A stretch of 64,000 bases of DNA from Ignavibacteriales bacterium (GCA_015709675.1 CP054182.1:2831448-2895447); one strand, 5' to 3'. Shown: positions 52,501 to 61,093, counted from the stretch's first letter. Notes: generated by a model from the sequence alone, not told the origin. Made by a program: numbers and translations.

Positions 52501-55434
52501 CGTCCATCCGGTTGGCGGGAAGACACCTTCAAAACCTTCACTGTAAGGAAGTGAACTAACGGTAAATGGAGTAACAGTCAGAACACCTGAAACATTAGTT
52601 GTTCCGTCCCAGAAACCGCCGCCATTGGTGCTGTAACCGCCGTAGGTATACGGACCGTTCTGCAGCTGCCATCTGGAAGCATAGTAATAAGTGCCAGGAG
52701 CAAGATTTGCACCGATATCAGCCATATATTCGTCATTATTGCCCTGCTGGGTATTATATACTGCAGGCACCCAGGTTGTCCAGGTGTTCGGATTTGTGTT
52801 TGCGTTTGAAACACCAATCCAGACGGAAATGGTTGAATCAGGACCCGGGTTTGGAGTAACATTATTTTCCCAGCCCTGGGTATATACTGTAACCGTGTTT
52901 CCGGCAACAATATTAGCTGTCGCAGGCCACTGTAGGTTGTGCCAGTCCATGGTTATCTGCGGAACTTCTTCGATCACGATATCATCAAGACCGGTACCGT
53001 AAGCGCTGAAGCTTGCATTCGTCTGATCACGCCAGCGGAGAAGTCTTCCGTTGCCGGCATATGCAGCTAAATCAAATACTGCTTCTTCGTAAGCTGACTG
53101 AACAGCAGGCGCTGAAAGGAATCCAAGAGTTGTCCATGTAGCACCCATATCAGTACTTATTTCAAAGTAGGTTGTGTCCTGACCGACGATAAAAGGAGCT
53201 TCGTACATATATACGTTACCTTCATCATCAATCTTTTCAACCGGAGCAGGACGTCCTGCTGTAATATCATCATCTTTCCACCAGAAGGTGATTTTTGCAT
53301 TGGCAGGAAGATTTACTAAAGGTGTCTGAAGAATTGCACCATTTGTACCTGCTAAGTGATTATATGCAACCCTGGCAGCATAAGGAAGTGATTTTGCTTC
53401 AGTGCCTCTTCCCCAGAAATTACCGGGGTTATACCAGCCTGGAGGTGGGACAACACCACCGGTACTGTCAAAATTCTGTACATAAGGGAATGTAGTAATA
53501 GTGAAATCAACGCCTGAACCGCTAAGTTCGAGTGTATCAACAGTTCCGGCTGCATTATGCCCGACAATTACCACTGCGGATTTTGCACCGGTATCAGCGG
53601 GTGAAAATGCTACGGTGAAAGTAATACTCTGACCTGCAGTTACTGTGGCAGGATAAGTATTATTATCCACTTTTGTAAATGAACTTGCGTTTGAACCGGT
53701 AAGTGTTGCTCCGCTTACGACCAGGTCACCTGCGCCATTATTTGTAATGGTAAAGGTCTGAGCTGCAGATGTTGTTCCAGTCTGCAAAACTCCAAAGTCC
53801 TTAAATTCAGGAACAACTGAATAGACAGGATTAAGCGGTACTTCACCAATTTTAAAGTCGTCAATAAAAAGATCATTATCTGCATTCGACACAGTTGATG
53901 CAGCATAGAATCCGATTTTAATCTGACCAGTATATCCGGCAAGTGAGACTTTTTCTGTCTGACCGGTGTTCGAAATGACATTTGCTGAAGTATATACCTT
54001 TATCGTGTTAGCAGGCAGCCAGCTAACACCATTATCGGTAGAGACAACTACCGCAAGCGTATCATCAGGACCTAATGTTGCTGCCAATGAACCATTGTAA
54101 TTTGTAAGAGCCAGGTTAAATTCCACCTGTTTAACCGGGCTGTTAGAACCCAGGTCAATCGTCGGAGACGCTAACAAATGTCTTAGGGATGTACCAAAAA
54201 TGTTCACTCTGGCAGAACGATCAACCGGAGAGGTAACATTTCCAAAATCATCAGGACCCCACGTGGTATTGACAATTGCCATCGGATTGCCGTTTAGAAA
54301 TCCTGTATATCTTGCCCATCCGCCCGGTACCCACGCATCTTCAAAATCCTGAGTTGAGGCCATGTTAAAGTTTACAGATGCAGCGGCAGGATCAAAGGTG
54401 TAGGCTCCCACACCATTATTGGTAGCAAATGCAAAAATAGTAAATGTACCATTGCCGTTATCTCTGACAGCTACATCACCAGATGCGTTGGTGTTTGTAT
54501 TAGTGCCAAGACGAGAGGTTTGCGCAACCGGAACAGCAACAGAATCATTGATCACCTCAAGAATTCTGACTCTTTCATAAAATGATGTTGCTGTACCAAC
54601 GGTGGTAGTAACGCCGTTTTGAAAAATAGCAAGAAACTTACGTGCACCTGATTCAAAATAGCGGATTGCGTTTCCGTTTGTCGGAGCAAAGTCCGCATGA
54701 ACAACAGAATACAAAGTATTGTCTGCTTTGATTCTGCGCAAATTAGAGCCTCCGCCTTTTACCCAATAGCCATTAACACCATTATTGATCGGAGCTAATG
54801 AAGCAGCAGTACCGGATGATAAACCGGTTGCGGTTATAACTTCTCTGTTGAAGGTCGCACCGTTATCGGTGGTGGTAAATTTCACAATTTTATTATTGGA
54901 AGCAGCAACCGCATAAATTATAATTGAGTTATCTGCAGTTGAACCAACAACAGTAAATTTATCACCTAAGCGGAAAGCTCCTGAGTCCATCTGAGCCACA
55001 ACAACGGGGTCTGCGGCCTCATTCGCCCATTTGTATATTTTAAACGGGGTAGCGACAGCTGATGAGGTTACAAGATTAGCACCGAAGATTACTCCATCTG
55101 AAGAAACTTCTATATCGGTGAGTGTGAGAGTTCCGCCGGTTATTCCGTTTCCGGAAAGTACTCCGACAGAATCACCGGTTAGTGCATTTAGAATTACAGC
55201 TTTTGCGCCTCCTGTAACCGTTGCCACATAAAGGCGTGGGTTACTGTTTACAACACCATACCCTATACCGCGCTCATTATTAGCGGTTCCGATATAGGAT
55301 GGAAGTGAAGAGGTTAGCTGGGATTTTTCCCACAAGGGTGTCACCTGAGCGTTAACATTAATTGACAGAAAGCCTATCAATAATGTGAATATCAGGTACC
55401 ATCCTCCTGAGAAGCGACTCGTATATGAGTGCAT
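49567..55434 (-). CDS. 1,955-residue secreted protein with duplicated propeller-like region and T9SS type A sorting domain
   Basis: A large surface or secreted protein. The start at 55434 has GGAGG upstream; residues 1-29 are a signal peptide (cleavage at NVNAQ). A propeller-like region (about 33-345, opening WEKSQLTSSLPSY) recurs at about 1455-1775 (WEKSKYKNNLPSW); both halves share RLGDK(I/F)TVVG. Between lie three choice-of-anchor J-like segments (QDFEDAWVPGGW about 360; FDSTGGVVPPPGW about 652; FEGVFPPTGW about 965) and a choice-of-anchor D-like Ig region (about 540-650). A fibronectin-like module precedes the sorting domain at about 1875-1955 (NYPNPFNPSTTI). Function unknown, probably adhesion or binding of a surface ligand. 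Confidence 0.9.
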   Translation of the reverse strand: MHSYTSRFSGGWYLIFTLLIGFLSINVNAQVTPLWEKSQLTSSLPSYIGTANNERGIGYGVVNSNPRLYVATVTGGAKAVILNALTGDSVGVLSGNGITGGTLTLTDIEVSSDGVIFGANLVTSSAVATPFKIYKWANEAADPVVVAQMDSGAFRLGDKFTVVGSTADNSIIIYAVAASNNKIVKFTTTDNGATFNREVITATGLSSGTAASLAPINNGVNGYWVKGGGSNLRRIKADNTLYSVVHADFAPTNGNAIRYFESGARKFLAIFQNGVTTTVGTATSFYERVRILEVINDSVAVPVAQTSRLGTNTNTNASGDVAVRDNGNGTFTIFAFATNNGVGAYTFDPAAASVNFNMASTQDFEDAWVPGGWARYTGFLNGNPMAIVNTTWGPDDFGNVTSPVDRSARVNIFGTSLRHLLASPTIDLGSNSPVKQVEFNLALTNYNGSLAATLGPDDTLAVVVSTDNGVSWLPANTIKVYTSANVISNTGQTEKVSLAGYTGQIKIGFYAASTVSNADNDLFIDDFKIGEVPLNPVYSVVPEFKDFGVLQTGTTSAAQTFTITNNGAGDLVVSGATLTGSNASSFTKVDNNTYPATVTAGQSITFTVAFSPADTGAKSAVVIVGHNAAGTVDTLELSGSGVDFTITTFPYVQNFDSTGGVVPPPGWYNPGNFWGRGTEAKSLPYAARVAYNHLAGTNGAILQTPLVNLPANAKITFWWKDDDITAGRPAPVEKIDDEGNVYMYEAPFIVGQDTTYFEISTDMGATWTTLGFLSAPAVQSAYEEAVFDLAAYAGNGRLLRWRDQTNASFSAYGTGLDDIVIEEVPQITMDWHNLQWPATANIVAGNTVTVYTQGWENNVTPNPGPDSTISVWIGVSNANTNPNTWTTWVPAVYNTQQGNNDEYMADIGANLAPGTYYYASRWQLQNGPYTYGGYSTNGGGFWDGTTNVSGVLTVTPFTVSSLPYSEGFEGVFPPTGWTLVDVNGGTTWIKSNSSPNSGANSARYNYSGTLPGNDWLIAPATTLQAGKTYRVIYYYKAQSATYPEKLKVAIGSAPVPDSLYTVLADHPNVVNATYELGVGTFQVPVNGNYYIGFQAYSLADQWYLFLDDVAIVEVPPVDYAVAEVKQLNAIPVFPSEGVNGLVKGEEVLAINPSLLPAGERSGLENSTNIIYGNNTYTDNGLQVVGQGPTPFNVQANVPVSLDAYIANAGLTNVPYVFNSSIAGVNGTPINRPGVAPGSVDTVNIGTTVLTRGTVSTVVTVTAEGDTINSFNNTGANHKTLVYPDSTIRNRYDNGQNLPNTFIGFSTNNISLWGAVRFTAQANVKLTNVDAYYRTEASSDSVMVGIWGPGATTSAPGPLLYMKKFGGVNYLSSGGAYVTLPLGDDAPGFQAGTDYWISLTFNSEIQFPLGAHNSPLTTPGRSYISADTGKTWSPLVVTTERAWFIRSVGVAWQLPALTTSWEKSKYKNNLPSWFSPSGNTERGFGYGVVGGNQRLYVVSRNAGLNVRVVNAITGNDAGILDVTGIAGGTFALNDAGVTMDGKIIAANLRTTVLDTFRVYMWNDEATAPVKVVDYAPAQLVRLGDKITVVGDFSANTAEIWAASATAGVGKVYIWKMTGGAFNALPDSITLSDGAAGGSAAVGPIPGGGFYWNSGGNSAKRYAADGTLLGTVPGTVVATGTNAIRYVGSKAGVEYFATYQYGAGNENGRVVGVPAGDFANAFTYGITPTMGNNSNAGGTGDLEVRRNPDGTVDVFVLGTNNGFGLYHTTAEVPVELTSFAAAISGSDVVLNWSTASEVNNSGFSIERKAAGESFTSVSFVEGKGNTAELSRYTYTDKNVTPGVYTYRLKQIDFDGTFSYSAEVEVNVEIPGVFELAQNYPNPFNPSTTIKFALPKDANVTLSVYSVLGEKVATIISGSLKAGNHVVNFDATKLSTGLYIYKLEAGEFSATKKMMFLK

Positions 55435-55650
55435 TTTTCCTCCGAGATTTAGTTGAATAGGATTGAAATATTAAGTTATTACTTTAAGTTAAAATTTGCA
55501 AGGATTTCCGGCATTTTTATGTCAAAATTGTTTTTGAGGCACAATATTATGCGTTTATCTACTCAGATTCCGTAGAAATTAGTTTACGATTTGTGATACG
55601 AAAATCTGCCAAAAGTCAAATTTAAGGTTTCTTTTTTTTAGAAATTTTGG

Positions 55651-55658
55651 TAAATTTG
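55651..55658 (+). promoter_or_regulatory. -7-like element upstream of tRNA-Gln
   Basis: TAAATTTG, an exact TAnnTTTG match, ends 17 nt before the tRNA, the same spacing class as the tRNA-Leu promoter. The -33 element is degenerate (TTT). The remainder of the 241-nt gap from 55435 shows nothing else I can name. Confidence 0.5.
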
Positions 55659-55675
55659 TTATTCTAATAAGAAAT

Positions 55676-55748
55676 TGTCCTGTGGTGTAACTGGCAACAC
55701 GTCTGACTCTGGATCAGAAGAGTCTAGGTTCGACCCCTAGCAGGACAG
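55676..55748 (+). tRNA. tRNA-Gln (anticodon CTG)
   Basis: 73 nt with a 7-bp acceptor stem (TGTCCTG with CAGGACA), anticodon stem TCTGA/TCAGA and loop CTCTGGA (anticodon CTG), and T arm CTAGG-TTCGACC-CCTAG. Discriminator is G. The next bases are CTC, so CCA is not encoded. Confidence 0.97.
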
Positions 55749-55755
55749 CTCACTG

Positions 55756-55772
55756 CCCCGGTTTTACCGGGG
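55756..55772 (+). terminator. Rho-independent terminator after tRNA-Gln
   Basis: A 7-bp stem (CCCCGGT with ACCGGGG), loop TTT, followed by TATTTTATTTTAAAT. It lies 7 nt after the tRNA. Confidence 0.9.
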
Positions 55773-55833
55773 TATTTTATTTTAAATCATTCATTTCTTC
55801 CCCTGCTGTCTGTTTTACCGGGCAAATCTTGGC

Positions 55834-55841
55834 TATTTTTG
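55834..55841 (+). promoter_or_regulatory. -7-like element upstream of the secreted propeller gene
   Basis: TATTTTTG matches TAnnTTTG and ends 9 nt before the ATG at 55851. A TTG at -33 is missing, so this is a weak candidate; if real, the transcript would be nearly leaderless. Confidence 0.3.
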
Positions 55842-55850
55842 TGTTTTCAA

Positions 55851-56717
55851 ATGTGCAGGTTTCAGATTTTTAGATTTTTTTCACTTTTCTTCTTGCTGCT
55901 TCCACTCTTTCAGGTGAATGGGCAGGATTCTGTTGATTCCGTGAGCAGGACAAATCTTGATTTCACTCCCCTGCTTGTTACCCGGAATCCGTCAGGATCG
56001 TTTTATCTGATTGATAAAAATACGCTTGAGGTTGTGTTATGTGATGCGGCCGGAAAAGAACTAAAAAGGGCTGGAGGAAGCGGTACCGGCTCATCGGGGT
56101 TTATTGACCCTGCCGAAATTATCTGGAGGGGTATGATGCTTTATGTACTGGACCGGGGTGCAAAATCGGTAAAACTATTTGACCGGTTTCTTAATTTTAT
56201 CGGAGAGAAAAAGCTTGACGGCATATTCGTGACCTCAAAAATCGCCGATCCTTCATCCCTGACCGTGAATGATTTTGGAGAGATTTTTATCTCCGACCGT
56301 CTTAACCACACAATCCTGGCAGCAGATCAGGCATTTAATGAGAGAAACGATATCTATTACATAGAAAATATCCCTGGAAAAAAGATGCAGTTTCCGGTAA
56401 GAATTATTTCGGATGGTGATTATGTGGCGGTAAAAGATTCCGCCGGTCTGTATCTTTTTGACAGATTTCTCAATTACATTAACTATACCCCGCTTCATAA
56501 GGAAGAACAGTTTGCGGGAATTCCTAAGGGCAGCTTATTACTAATTGAAAATAACACAATTAGGGTCAGCAAACTATCAGCTCCAGAGGGGATTCCGCGT
56601 TTATATGTGCTTCCGGATGAAAGAATTATCAGTCCGGTTGTTATACTTAACCGTCTCTATTATATTTCGGGCAACACAATTGCTTCAGTAAATCTGGATA
56701 CTCTTCTTTATGAATAA
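55851..56717 (+). CDS. Secreted NHL-like six-bladed propeller protein, function unknown
   Basis: A 288-residue exported protein from the ATG at 55851; an upstream TTG at 55839 is possible. Signal peptide at about 1-25 (cleavage at VNGQ). Short repeats of the type FDRFLNFIG, DRGAKSVKLFD and DFGEIFISDRLNHTI mark NHL-like blades of a beta-propeller. No catalytic motif is visible. It overlaps the next gene by 8 nt, and the three genes here are stacked as one unit, so it may form an envelope complex with the two membrane proteins. Confidence 0.72.
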   Translation: MCRFQIFRFFSLFFLLLPLFQVNGQDSVDSVSRTNLDFTPLLVTRNPSGSFYLIDKNTLEVVLCDAAGKELKRAGGSGTGSSGFIDPAEIIWRGMMLYVLDRGAKSVKLFDRFLNFIGEKKLDGIFVTSKIADPSSLTVNDFGEIFISDRLNHTILAADQAFNERNDIYYIENIPGKKMQFPVRIISDGDYVAVKDSAGLYLFDRFLNYINYTPLHKEEQFAGIPKGSLLLIENNTIRVSKLSAPEGIPRLYVLPDERIISPVVILNRLYYISGNTIASVNLDTLLYE

Positions 56718-57219
56718 TATAATTCACAAATTTTTTACTCCGGCTCTTGTGGTCGGGTTCGGACTCGCGGCCCTGCTGAGCGTTTCTATCATGCAGATGT
56801 TTTTCATTCTGGTTGTCCCGGCGGCCGGTTTTCTGGCTTCCAGATTTGAATTCCGCCTTCATCCTGAAAAAGGAGAGCGCCCGTTTCTATCCTCAATCCG
56901 GACCGGTATCGCCGCAGGCATCTATGCTGCTTTTTTTATGACCATTATTGAAGTGATTGTTACCATGATCTTCAAAACGAATAATTTTGTTGCACTTATG
57001 CCCGAAGCTATGAAAATAATTAAAGAACTTGGTCTGCCCGAAGCAGATCAGTCGGTCTCTCTCTTGAATAGTCTGATAGATGATATACAAAGGGACGGTT
57101 TTTCAGGTCTTTATACATTCATTTATTTTATAAGCAACTCGTTTAGCAATGCTATTTTCTGCCTGATCGGCAGTGTTCTTTTTGCATTTTCATATAAAAG
57201 AAATTCCGGAAACGTATGA
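56710..57219 (+). CDS. Polytopic membrane protein of unknown function
   Basis: A 169-residue protein with four hydrophobic segments (about 10-30, 32-46, 65-92 and 135-162) and a hydrophilic, Glu/Asp-rich loop (about 95-130: MPEAMKIIKELGLPEADQS). It overlaps the propeller gene by 8 nt and the following gene by an ATGA. I do not recognise the family; a resemblance to DUF4199-like Bacteroidota membrane proteins is possible but not supported by a motif. Confidence 0.75.
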   Translation: MNNIIHKFFTPALVVGFGLAALLSVSIMQMFFILVVPAAGFLASRFEFRLHPEKGERPFLSSIRTGIAAGIYAAFFMTIIEVIVTMIFKTNNFVALMPEAMKIIKELGLPEADQSVSLLNSLIDDIQRDGFSGLYTFIYFISNSFSNAIFCLIGSVLFAFSYKRNSGNV

Positions 57220-57521
57220 TAACCGCTTTTATATTCTTTGCCCATTTATTGTTTATCCTGATAATCTTTACAAAAAAATGGCAGGATGAAAACCTGACAA
57301 CCGCTTTTCTGAATGCAGGTCTTATTGCTATTTTATTCACGGTGGGGTGGTCAATTGCGGGGATACCAACCAAATATCTGATTGATCCTGAGGGATTCGG
57401 AATTTATTATGACAGAGATGCCATAACACTCACTTTGCTTACAATCGGGGAATATTTCTTTTACCGGATGTATTATCCGGAGTATTTTAGAAAACCTACT
57501 GAACCCGGTACGGGAACGTAA
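57216..57521 (+). CDS. Small membrane protein of unknown function
   Basis: A 101-residue protein with about three hydrophobic segments (1-18, 33-51 and 73-85). The ATGA overlap with the gene before it and the convergent 26-nt overlap with tonB are both visible. No known family is recognised. Its place in a three-gene unit suggests that it works with the propeller and the other membrane protein. Confidence 0.7.
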   Translation: MITAFIFFAHLLFILIIFTKKWQDENLTTAFLNAGLIAILFTVGWSIAGIPTKYLIDPEGFGIYYDRDAITLTLLTIGEYFFYRMYYPEYFRKPTEPGTGT

Positions 57522-58140
57522 TTACTGCTGTCTGAATAACTTGATTCTGCCTCGCGGGGAGCGGTTCAAAGCGCCACTGACGCAGTGATGTAATAGCCGC
57601 ATTTTCAAGACGGGTATCTGCCTTGGCAAGCAGAAAAATACTTCCTACGGTACCGTCAGGAAGGATGGTAAACCGTATCCGAATATCAATATTTTTGCTG
57701 ACTCCTTCCGGATATGCCGGCAGGATAAAACTGTAGATTTTCCTCTGCCCCATTCCTCCCCAGTCTATATCATAACCTGAAGAACCGCCGGAGTTCTGGC
57801 TGTTGCTGTTCTGGTTATTATTGGTATTTTTGTTCTCTTCCGGCTTCTTTTCATCCACTTTTTTTATGGATGGATCTTCAGGATTCTCCCCTGCTTTAGG
57901 CAGATTTACATCATCATTTTTTTCTTCAACCTGATCGGAAGATTTTTGTTCTTCTTCATTATTCAAACCGGGCACTCCGCTGAACATGGTGGAACCATCA
58001 CCGCCAAAACCGATTTCAATAAACTCCTGTACCTCTGTTTCTGCTTCTATGCGGTAAAAGAACAGGAAGAGAAAAAGCAAAAAATGAAAAAAGAGAGAAA
58101 TCGCAACCGAGCGCTGCCGCTCCTCAGCCCTTGTAGCCAT
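57496..58140 (-). CDS. TonB-family energy transducer
   Basis: A 214-residue protein spanning the envelope. It has an N-terminal membrane anchor (about 11-30), a Glu/Asn/Ser-rich linker (about 40-130) in place of the Pro-rich one of E. coli, and the TonB C-terminal domain (about 140-214: RIRFTILPDGTVGSIFLL, LENAAITSLRQWRFEP). It follows exbD by 3 nt as the last gene of the operon. It should link the ExbBD motor to an outer-membrane partner. Confidence 0.9.
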   Translation of the reverse strand: MATRAEERQRSVAISLFFHFLLFLFLFFYRIEAETEVQEFIEIGFGGDGSTMFSGVPGLNNEEEQKSSDQVEEKNDDVNLPKAGENPEDPSIKKVDEKKPEENKNTNNNQNSNSQNSGGSSGYDIDWGGMGQRKIYSFILPAYPEGVSKNIDIRIRFTILPDGTVGSIFLLAKADTRLENAAITSLRQWRFEPLPARQNQVIQTAVITFPYRVQ

Positions 58141-58143
58141 GGA

Positions 58144-58551
58144 TTAGTTCAGCCGGTCTTTTTCAGTTTCAATAATAAATTTATCTATTCCCGCGGAACG
58201 AGCTGCATCAATAACTTTTATTACCATCTCTATCGGAACTGTTTTATCTGCCCGGATAATCAGGTTATTATCTTTGTCAGCTGCTTTAATCATCGAAAAT
58301 TTCATCGGCAGTTCGCTTAATGCCGTCACCTCGGTCCCGATATATACAGTGCCATCATTGGTGATGGTAACCGAAAGATTGGAAGTGGTAAGCGGCTCAT
58401 TGCTTTTTGAACCGGGCAGTTTCACTTTTACTCCGGTCTGCATCACAAACTGCGAGGAAAGCAAGAAGAAAATCAGCAGAAGCATCACAATATCCGTCAG
58501 TGACGAAAAATTGAATGATGACAGCGGTTTGTTTTCAGTGCTGAACCTCAT
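58144..58551 (-). CDS. ExbD/TolR-family protein
   Basis: A 135-residue motor subunit: one membrane segment (about 16-38) with aspartate in SLTDIVMLLLIFFLL, then a periplasmic domain with the LPGSKSNEPLTTSNLSVTI region. It is 2 nt from exbB and 3 nt from tonB. It is one of three ExbD proteins in the window. Confidence 0.92.
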   Translation of the reverse strand: MRFSTENKPLSSFNFSSLTDIVMLLLIFFLLSSQFVMQTGVKVKLPGSKSNEPLTTSNLSVTITNDGTVYIGTEVTALSELPMKFSMIKAADKDNNLIIRADKTVPIEMVIKVIDAARSAGIDKFIIETEKDRLN

Positions 58552-58553
58552 GA

Positions 58554-59216
58554 TTATAATTCCATCTCAAGCTCGTCCTGGTCGGGAGGCAGTTCTTTTC
58601 CGGTGAGCGCTTCTTCAAGACTGTCAAGAACATCGGTGGAAATTACTTCCATATCATTTACCAGTTTGGTAATCTTTGCCAGAAAATAATTGTACATAAT
58701 CAGAGCGATAATACCGACACCAAGACCGAAAGCTGTTGTAAGAAGGGCTTCCCAAATGCCTGCGGCAAGATCACTCGGGCTGGCAGAACCCTGCAGATCC
58801 TGAATTTTCATAAAAGCGCCTATCATTCCAGTAACGGTTCCGAGAAACCCCAACAGCGGTGCAACACCTGAGATAGTTGCCAGAACGCTGAGGCCTTTTT
58901 CCAGTTTGGTAATTTCCTGTTTACCTGCTGTTTCAATTGCCTCTTTAACACGGTTGTGGCCAAACCGGACTTTACGAAGCCCCTTTCGAATCATGTTTGA
59001 GGCCGGAGTTTTTTCAGCCATACAAAACTGAATAGCACCGTCTATATCCTTCTTCTTAACCATTGAACGGATGGCGGCCAGAAATTTTGGTGCGTTTAAT
59101 CTCGCTTTTCTGATCACGAGATAACGGTCAATGGAAATTGCGACTCCTACAACTGAGGCGATAAGAATCGGCCACATGAGGAATCCGCCCTGGAAGAACA
59201 TGTCGAGTAAACTCAT
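58554..59216 (-). CDS. MotA/TolQ/ExbB proton channel protein
   Basis: A 220-residue inner-membrane channel subunit with membrane segments at about 10-32, 115-140 and 155-178. The MotA/ExbB signature is APLLGFLGTVTGMIGAF with the later AAGIWEALLTTAFGLGVG. It is 20 nt after the SPOR gene. Together with ExbD and TonB it makes the second proton-driven motor of the window. Confidence 0.93.
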   Translation of the reverse strand: MSLLDMFFQGGFLMWPILIASVVGVAISIDRYLVIRKARLNAPKFLAAIRSMVKKKDIDGAIQFCMAEKTPASNMIRKGLRKVRFGHNRVKEAIETAGKQEITKLEKGLSVLATISGVAPLLGFLGTVTGMIGAFMKIQDLQGSASPSDLAAGIWEALLTTAFGLGVGIIALIMYNYFLAKITKLVNDMEVISTDVLDSLEEALTGKELPPDQDELEMEL

Positions 59217-59236
59217 CGTATTCCTTTTTTATTTGC

Positions 59237-61093
59237 TCACTTTAATTTATTTGAATAATCTTCAGCTTCCTGAAGTGTCTTAAACTCTCCGACACGTACC
59301 CGGTACCATCTGCCTCTGCCAGGAATGCTGGCAGACTGCACATAAGCCGGATGGCCGAGTCTTTCTAAACGTGCTGCCTCCTTATCCGCAACAGCTTTAT
59401 CCCGCCAGCTAGAAACCTGAACCGTGTAATTATCACCTTCCCGGAAGATATTTCCTTTTACCAGCACCGAACCCGAAGCCGGTGTCTCTGGCTTTTGACT
59501 TATCACGGGAGCTTTCTGTTCCGTTGATGCCGGAGGCTTTTGTTCGGTAACTACAGGTTTTTCTGCAGGGGTAACCACCTGGTTTTCTTCCCGTTTTATG
59601 GTTACAACCGAATCAGGCTTTACACTCTGTGTGTTTTGTATCGGCACCGGCGGTACCGCAATTGAGTCAATGCCAAGCATCGGTATATCTGCAGGACTCA
59701 GCGCTTTTTTATAAGGATAGGTAATGGGAATAACATAGTCCCTTTCAATAACGGTAGCCACAATTGGCGGCAGTTCAAATCCGGTTGATTTAGGGAGATA
59801 TTCAGCGATAAAATCTGGAACTCCAAAGCGGTGTATATAAAGCGTGATGCCAACCGCTGCGACGAAAATCACTGAAAGCAGGGTCCAGATAATCGGCTTC
59901 TTCTGCTTTGCCAGTTTAGGAAGCTGTGTTTTTATCAGACTGCGCGGGTCAAATCCGGAATATTCATCTTCCTTGTTGAACTTTGGTTTCAGATTAATTA
60001 CGTCAGCAAGTTCGCCCGATTCCTCATCGTTTTCCCCCTCTGATTCCAGCCGCTTTCTTAAACTGTATTCATTTTCAAGATATGCTTTTTCTTCCGCCTC
60101 CCTGGCTGCTTCTCTAGCTTTTCTCCGCTCCTCCTCCTTTTTTTCGATCGGGTCAGGTATAGCGAAAAGAAAATTTTCGGCTATGGATTTCTTAAAGAGA
60201 GAATCAAGATCATTCTGCGGAGTAAAAGATGTAGGGTCAGGAGGAAGAAATATATCCTTCTGATTTAAGGTTTCCTCAGCCTCTAATTCGGATAAATCAA
60301 TTTGCAGTTCGCGGGTTCTGGATGAAACTGGTACAAATTCTTTTTCATCCTGTGTTATATCAAGGTTTGTGCGCGCAAGGTCATCAAAACTAATATCAGG
60401 CCCTGATTCAGCAGGTGCTTCTTCACCGCCGAAGTTCCACTCAGTAAGATCTGCCTCACTAAGTATATCCTCACTCTCCACCTCTTTTTTCCATTCAGCG
60501 CCGAATTCCCAGTCCATGGAATCAGCAGGTTCTCCAGAATCAGGATCAGATTCTTCAATGGCTCTCCATATATCCTTTTCAGAATCCTTCTGGTTTAAAA
60601 TTTCTTTGAGATCTGACACCGACAGATATGCTTCAATGGAATTGATGTCAATAATGGTGCCTGAGGTAAAAAGTTCTTCAGCTTTTTGCTCTAGAAATTC
60701 CCTGCTCTGATTACCGTTAAGCAGCAGAAATGCCTCTGTATCCCCCGCTGATTCAAGCGGTATAACCGGTTTATCGAAGCTCAGATTCATGAGATTATCC
60801 GCCTTTGATTCAACCGCAGCTTCTGCAGAAGGGAGATCAAAAAGATGTCTCGATGCTGTGAATGGTTCTTTTCCCTCAAAGAGTATGGCTTCAACGTAAT
60901 TGCTGACTGAGAGCTTCCCTGATATATTAACATGAACAGGCCGGAATTCGCCCAACTCATCAATAAAAAGTGATTTACCCCCCTCAATATGCTCCCGTAT
61001 ATACTCAAGGAAAAGCTCCATAAAGTCAACAGCCTGATAAACAGGGATGCCGATTTTTGAAGCAATATTTCTAATGAGTTCTGACTTGGTCAT
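59237..61093 (-). CDS. HU-like / transmembrane / SPOR fusion protein
   Basis: A 618-residue fusion from the ATG at 61093. The frame to 61183 would overlap the barrel gene by 77 nt. Residues 1-75 look like an HU/IHF-type domain (MTKSELIRNIASKIGIP, then GKSLFIDELGEFRP). An acidic, low-complexity region (about 90-390) follows, then one membrane segment (about 400-425), a Pro/Thr/Val-rich linker (about 460-545) and a SPOR domain (about 548-618: YTVQVSSWRDKAVADKEAARL). The predicted topology puts the HU-like head in the cytoplasm and SPOR in the periplasm on peptidoglycan. HU-like (CCDC81-like) heads on SPOR proteins are known in Bacteroidota. It may tie the cell wall to a cytoplasmic partner. Confidence 0.85.
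   Translation of the reverse strand: MTKSELIRNIASKIGIPVYQAVDFMELFLEYIREHIEGGKSLFIDELGEFRPVHVNISGKLSVSNYVEAILFEGKEPFTASRHLFDLPSAEAAVESKADNLMNLSFDKPVIPLESAGDTEAFLLLNGNQSREFLEQKAEELFTSGTIIDINSIEAYLSVSDLKEILNQKDSEKDIWRAIEESDPDSGEPADSMDWEFGAEWKKEVESEDILSEADLTEWNFGGEEAPAESGPDISFDDLARTNLDITQDEKEFVPVSSRTRELQIDLSELEAEETLNQKDIFLPPDPTSFTPQNDLDSLFKKSIAENFLFAIPDPIEKKEEERRKAREAAREAEEKAYLENEYSLRKRLESEGENDEESGELADVINLKPKFNKEDEYSGFDPRSLIKTQLPKLAKQKKPIIWTLLSVIFVAAVGITLYIHRFGVPDFIAEYLPKSTGFELPPIVATVIERDYVIPITYPYKKALSPADIPMLGIDSIAVPPVPIQNTQSVKPDSVVTIKREENQVVTPAEKPVVTEQKPPASTEQKAPVISQKPETPASGSVLVKGNIFREGDNYTVQVSSWRDKAVADKEAARLERLGHPAYVQSASIPGRGRWYRVRVGEFKTLQEAEDYSNKLK

Noticed and set aside
59844-60710. Plus-strand Ser-rich frames of 113-139 codons
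   Set aside because: Antisense of the acidic linker of the HU/SPOR protein; Ser richness is the expected reverse complement of Glu codons.
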